Under the pieces are notes generated by a model. The model was not told the DNA's origin. It worked only from the letters and a program-made list of their open reading frames with translations, and did no database searches. A stretch of DNA of 55,140 bases from Actinomycetota bacterium (GTDB lineage Bacteria; Actinomycetota; Acidimicrobiia; Acidimicrobiales; Ilumatobacteraceae). This document shows positions 51,649 through 55,140 of the stretch, piece by piece (the first letter of the stretch is position 1; every line of letters begins with the position of its first letter). The stretch is taken from assembly GCA_009923855.1 (NCBI GenBank), contig RFST01000002.1, forward strand, positions 1 through 55,140. Direction: 5' to 3'. A program made the position numbers and the translations under genes.

Positions 51649-52599
51649 TCAGAGGCGTCCGACGAGTTGGGCGATGATGGTGACGGGCGTGTCGGCGGGG
51701 AGGCCCACACTGGGGGCCCCCTCGGACCCGAATGCCAACTCGGCGGGGATCGTGAGAACCCGCACACCGCCAACGTTCATACCCTGCAGGCCCTCGAACA
51801 ATCCGGGAACGGTGAAGCCGTCGACCATCTCGATGAGTAGCGCGTTGTTGTCACCCCAGGTGTCGATCAGTTGCACCAGGTTGTCGGCGCGAGCCATCCG
51901 CAGGTGAACGATTGCGGTGTCGCCGATGGCCAGTGCAGCGCCATCTCCGACGATGGCATCGTCGACGACGAGTTCGGTCACGTTGTCCGCCGGAGTGAGT
52001 GCCACCTCCGGTGCATCGGCAGCGGTCGACGACCCGACCACGGCGCGCACCTCGATCATGAAGGTGAGGGCGTCACCTGCACGGATCACACCGCCGGGAG
52101 ATTGGTCGCCGTAGGCAAGTTCTGCAGGGATATCGAGTCGACGTTGCGTACCTGCGCTGGCGCCGATCAGCCCCTGGTCCCAACCATCGATGACTGATCC
52201 CTGGCCAACGGTGAACCGGAAGGGTTCGCCGCGGTCGTATGAGTTGTCGAACTCGACGCCGTCCTCGGAACGGATGCCGGTGTAGTCGACCCACACGGTG
52301 TCGCCCGCCTCCACCGCAGGTCCGGTGCCCTCAACGATGTCGGTGATCACCAGTTCGTTGGGCAGGTCCGTGGGCGGGGTGACATCGGGTCGGTCGCTTG
52401 CGCCGTCGGAGGGTTCGTCGGCGGGGGCGTCGGCCGGTTCGTCGGCAGAGCCCTCGCTAGCGGGGGTCAATTCGACGTCGGTGACGTTGGCGTCGTCCAC
52501 GCTCTGGTCGTCGCCACCACAGGCGTTCAGCACCAGGGCACCCGCCGCGACGGTGGTGCTGAGCAGCAACGAGGTTCTCGGACGGCGGCGCAATGACAT
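51649..52599 (-). CDS. FKBP-type peptidyl-prolyl isomerase lipoprotein
   Basis: The 316-residue protein has a signal peptide with lipobox LNAC (Cys27), an acidic Asp/Ala/Pro linker and two FKBP-like domains. The first (about 80-190) keeps the pocket: [55 protein letters not shown]. The second (about 205-316) is divergent but ends [31 protein letters not shown]. It probably folds secreted proteins outside the membrane. TAGCGT 7 bases before the ATG overlaps the stop of the upstream gene. Confidence 0.87.
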   Translation of the reverse strand: MSLRRRPRTSLLLSTTVAAGALVLNACGGDDQSVDDANVTDVELTPASEGSADEPADAPADEPSDGASDRPDVTPPTDLPNELVITDIVEGTGPAVEAGDTVWVDYTGIRSEDGVEFDNSYDRGEPFRFTVGQGSVIDGWDQGLIGASAGTQRRLDIPAELAYGDQSPGGVIRAGDALTFMIEVRAVVGSSTAADAPEVALTPADNVTELVVDDAIVGDGAALAIGDTAIVHLRMARADNLVQLIDTWGDNNALLIEMVDGFTVPGLFEGLQGMNVGGVRVLTIPAELAFGSEGAPSVGLPADTPVTIIAQLVGRL

Positions 52600-52606
52600 G
52601 CCCGCG

Positions 52607-52612
52607 ACGCTA
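52607..52612 (-). promoter_or_regulatory. -10 box at the ABC1-gene stop codon, FKBP lipoprotein
   Basis: TAGCGT on the minus strand, 7 bases before ATG 52599. Its first three bases are the TAG stop codon of the ABC1-family gene. Confidence 0.45.
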
Positions 52613-54001
52613 CTGGGCGTCGGCGGCGCTGCGTCGCCGGGCCAGCCACTCGGCTTCGGCGACCCCGGCAGGGGTGGAGGGTGTCGCAGCGACGAATGGC
52701 CATAGCTCTTCGGCGATGCGCCGATAGTTGCCGGTGGCTTCTAGTTCACCGAGCAGGGCGTAGAGACCGAGGTTGATGCGCTGGATGAACACAAACGCTC
52801 GGGGCACGGTGGCGTACTGGGCGATGGGGCTGGAGCGGTCAAATGTATGACGCACGATGCTCGATGCGTAGGTCGGTGTCCACGTCATCGTGCGATCGGT
52901 CGCGACTGGTTCGTAGAAGTATGAGAAATAGGCGCCGACTTCGTCCGTGCTGACCGGAGCATCCCGCTGCAACATGCCGGCAGACTCCAGTACCGCTCGA
53001 TACCCGGCGGCGTCGTGGTCCACGGCGGCCAGCCGGACCATGGTTTCGAAGGTCTCCATCTCGGTTGCCGTGAAGTGCTTTACAAGTCCGAAGTCCAAGA
53101 ACGTCACGCGCCCGCCGCGGTGGAAGAGATAGTTGCCGGGATGAGGGTCGCCGTTGAACGATCGCATGGTGTACAGGCTGCGGAAGACGAATCGGAAGAT
53201 CGTCTCGGCTGCCGCGTTGCGTTCGGCCTCATCCCAGGTCATCACGTCATCCCAGGTGTGGCCGTTGACCAACTCGGAAGTGAGTACCCGTGCGGTGGAA
53301 TGGCTTGTCACCACCTCGGGGACATGGATGAAGGGATGGTCCCGGTAGAAGTCGGCGAACATCGCTTGGTTCTCGGCCTCGCGTCGGTAGTCGAGTTCTT
53401 CTGTGAGGCGCTGGGTGATTTCCTCGACCAACTCGCTCGGGTCGAGACCACCGAATCCCTGCCGCAGCAGCACGCCCAACATGTCGGCGTTGCGAAGGTC
53501 TGCCGCGATCGCCTCATCGACACCGGGATATTGCACCTTGACCGCCACCGGCCGCTCCACGCCGTCGTCGCCGACGAGCACGGCACGGTGAACCTGACCG
53601 ATTGAGGCTGCGGCGATGGGTTCTGGATCCCACTGGGCGAACACCCGTGTGGGGTCAGCGCCGAGCTGGTCGCGAACGACGCTGGCTGCGAGGTCGGACG
53701 ACATGGGTGGTGCGTCGTTGCGCAGGCTGGCAAGTGCCATCCGGAATGGTTCGGGTAGGCCGTCATCGAGATAACTGGCCATCTGGCCGAGCTTCATCAT
53801 GGCGCCCTTCATCTGGCCGAGTTCGGCCGCGACCTGCTCGGCGGTGGCAAGGCGCCGACGGTTGTCGAGCTCGATGCGCCGCTCCGCAGAGGCAAACACC
53901 TTGCGGGCCGATGTGCCTGCCCACGTGCCGCCCACGCGAGCACCGAGCCGGGCAACCCGAGCGGTACGCGCGAGACGACTGCGGGTCAACCGGTCGCTCA
54001 T
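52610..54001 (-). CDS. ABC1/UbiB/AarF-family atypical kinase
   Basis: The 463-residue protein belongs to the atypical protein-kinase-like group linked with quinone and lipid metabolism. MKGAMMKLGQMASY contains the KxGQ motif, EPIAAASIGQVHRA the Ala-rich nucleotide loop, VAVKVQYPG the lysine, FNGDPHPGNYLFHRGG the catalytic-loop equivalent, and VTFLDFG the metal Asp. All hallmark residues are present, so it may be active as an ATPase or kinase. Its ATG overlaps the hydrolase stop (ATGA). Confidence 0.88.
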   Translation of the reverse strand: MSDRLTRSRLARTARVARLGARVGGTWAGTSARKVFASAERRIELDNRRRLATAEQVAAELGQMKGAMMKLGQMASYLDDGLPEPFRMALASLRNDAPPMSSDLAASVVRDQLGADPTRVFAQWDPEPIAAASIGQVHRAVLVGDDGVERPVAVKVQYPGVDEAIAADLRNADMLGVLLRQGFGGLDPSELVEEITQRLTEELDYRREAENQAMFADFYRDHPFIHVPEVVTSHSTARVLTSELVNGHTWDDVMTWDEAERNAAAETIFRFVFRSLYTMRSFNGDPHPGNYLFHRGGRVTFLDFGLVKHFTATEMETFETMVRLAAVDHDAAGYRAVLESAGMLQRDAPVSTDEVGAYFSYFYEPVATDRTMTWTPTYASSIVRHTFDRSSPIAQYATVPRAFVFIQRINLGLYALLGELEATGNYRRIAEELWPFVAATPSTPAGVAEAEWLARRRSAADAQ

Positions 54002-54906
54002 CGCGATGTTCCCAGTGCGTGGCGCGTGGCGCGCACCAATGTAGGAACGAAGCGGTCTGCAACCGCCACGATCGCATCGTGTTCACCGTCCACGCGGAAT
54101 GCAGCGGCATGCTCGATCGCCTCGAAGAGTCGAACCTGTCGGCGCAATGGCACAACCGGGTCGCGCATGGTGACGACGATCGACACCGGCACGTCGATCT
54201 CGCCAATCCAGTCCAGAGAGGAGAACGATCCGAGTGCCCGGCCGGCCTCGAGCACCATGCGCCAGTCGTGTCGTGCCGCCTGCGACACCGCCCATGGGCC
54301 CCAGGTCTGGGTCTTGCGTTGCAGGTACACCTGATCCGAGATCCAGTCACGTGCCTGACCGGGAGTGACCCGAGCGAGCGCTGCCAATCCTGTGAGCCCG
54401 AGGAACGACAGTCGTTCGTCGCGCGCCTCGGCAAAACTGCCGGCTGTGGCACACAGCACCATGCCGGCAACCCGGTCGGGATGGCGCTGCCACACCAACT
54501 GCGCAATCGCCCCGCCCATCGAATAGCCCACGGGCACGATGCGCTCAACGCCAAGTGCATCTGCCACACGGATCACATCGTCGGCGCAGTCCTCGAGGCG
54601 CACTGCACGGCGTGCCCGCAACCCCCCGGCATGGCCGCGATGGTCGTGGGCGAACAGGGCGGCCTCTTGTGCGAGGGCTCCATAGGCGGGAAAGAAGTTG
54701 ATGTCGGCGCTGGCGGTCCACCCGTGGAGCAGAGCGAGAGTGGCCGGCGACGACGAGATGTCGCCGGCGACACGAGCCTCGACGGTGCCCAGGCGTCCGA
54801 GGTCGACCTGATGCAGCGGTGGTAGGTCCGGTGGTGCGCTGATCTCGACGTCGTCGCTGTGGACGGCGTCTGTTCCGTCGGGTGCGTGGGTGTCGATGGT
54901 GTTCAG
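53998..54906 (-). CDS. Alpha/beta-hydrolase with no ordinary start codon
   Basis: The frame encodes a complete alpha/beta-hydrolase: LALLHGWTASADINF (oxyanion HG), LFAHDHRGHAGG, nucleophile VGYSMGGAIAQL, acid VTMRDPVVPL and histidine DGEHDAIV. No in-frame ATG, GTG or TTG occurs between the greA stop (54925) and TTG 54621, yet conserved core motifs lie in that stretch. CTG 54906, with GAGG 7 bases upstream, gives 302 residues, a normal length, and is the best guess. ATC 54912 is another. A start at TTG 54621 would lose the oxyanion strand. Substrate unknown. Confidence 0.75.
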   Translation of the reverse strand: MNTIDTHAPDGTDAVHSDDVEISAPPDLPPLHQVDLGRLGTVEARVAGDISSSPATLALLHGWTASADINFFPAYGALAQEAALFAHDHRGHAGGLRARRAVRLEDCADDVIRVADALGVERIVPVGYSMGGAIAQLVWQRHPDRVAGMVLCATAGSFAEARDERLSFLGLTGLAALARVTPGQARDWISDQVYLQRKTQTWGPWAVSQAARHDWRMVLEAGRALGSFSSLDWIGEIDVPVSIVVTMRDPVVPLRRQVRLFEAIEHAAAFRVDGEHDAIVAVADRFVPTLVRATRHALGTSR

Positions 54907-54924
54907 GGGGATCGCCTCGGTTGG

Positions 54925-55140
54925 TCAGAGATCATCGATTGCGATGATCTCCACTCGCAACACACCGTTGGGACCCTCGTATTCCAGTGGTCCGAGGTCG
55001 GCCTCGGCCAATGCCTGCCCGAGGGGTGAGTGTGGGCCGACGATCGTGATGTCGTCGGGCAGGCCAGCGGCCTCTTCTTGGTTCCCCACGATGTAACGCT
55101 CGGCATCATCGGGGCTATCGCCCTCGTAGATCATCGTGAT
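54925..55140 (-). CDS. greA: Transcription elongation factor GreA, C-terminal part
   Basis: The last 71 codons of a Gre factor run to the right edge: ITMIYEGDSPDDAERYIVG, then TIVGPHSPLGQALAEADLG and VLRVEIIAIDDL. This is the FKBP-like C-terminal domain that docks on RNA polymerase. The N-terminal coiled coil that enters the secondary channel would be beyond the edge. SPLGxAL is the family signature. The hydrolase frame begins directly behind its stop codon. Confidence 0.85.
   Translation of the reverse strand: MTMIYEGDSPDDAERYIVGNQEEAAGLPDDITIVGPHSPLGQALAEADLGPLEYEGPNGVLRVEIIAIDDL

Overview
The window is about two-thirds G+C by eye, packed with genes on both strands, and uses many GTG starts. 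It looks like chromosomal DNA of a high-GC actinobacterium. The gene order supports this: a WecA/Rfe-type transferase sits directly before the ATP synthase operon, and a cysteine desulfurase, mnmA, a methionine-synthase-like gene and ligA lie together, as in mycobacteria. RpiB is of the mycobacterial (Glu-base) type, and there is a thiolase-like TLP1-type protein. Placement in Acidimicrobiia is a plausible inference, not proven. No insertion sequence, phage gene, CRISPR array, rRNA or tRNA was recognised, and there is no gene-free stretch over 300 bases.

Layout. 1-3028 (minus): a thiolase-like protein, a nucleoside hydrolase and a cut-off S9 peptidase. 3115-5981 (plus): rpiB-glyA-wecA. 6000-14143 (plus): a clear promoter, then two small assembly genes and atpB-E-F'-F-H-A-G-D-C, closed by a hairpin shared with the convergent glpX. 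15187-24278: an S9 peptidase, a repeat-containing protein, a J-domain protein, an MFS transporter divergent from murA, an Nfu-type scaffold, a MeaB GTPase, a truncated AbiEi-like gene and an enoyl-CoA hydratase. 24325-28320: a glycogen-synthase-like glycosyltransferase divergent from glgB, with azlCD coupled behind glgB. 28327-36647: galT, a methyltransferase, a cysteine desulfurase with mnmA (tRNA 2-thiolation), a membrane protein, a MetE-like protein and ligA. 36668-42602: a membrane protein divergent from a PASTA pseudokinase, an SDR, an SCP2 protein, and an OSBS/NSAR enolase with a GNAT acetyltransferase. 42732-51592: serA, pyrF, a ferredoxin, leuA behind an apparent leucine attenuator, a DEAD-box helicase, a lipoprotein and leuDC. 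51649-55140 (minus): an FKBP lipoprotein, an ABC1/UbiB protein, an alpha/beta hydrolase with no ordinary start codon, and the end of greA.

Two regulatory themes stand out. First, most genes at the head of a transcription unit have TANNNT ending 6-10 bases before the start codon, so leaderless transcription looks like the rule; this also corrects many start codons. In two divergent pairs the opposing -10 boxes overlap, and in two tandem pairs the upstream gene's TAG stop is the first half of the next gene's -10 box. Second, leuA is preceded by a strong promoter, a 15-codon leader peptide with four consecutive leucine codons, and a terminator hairpin with a T-rich tail: a complete-looking attenuator. 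These are the strongest candidates here for new biology, together with the pseudokinase and the hydrolase start.
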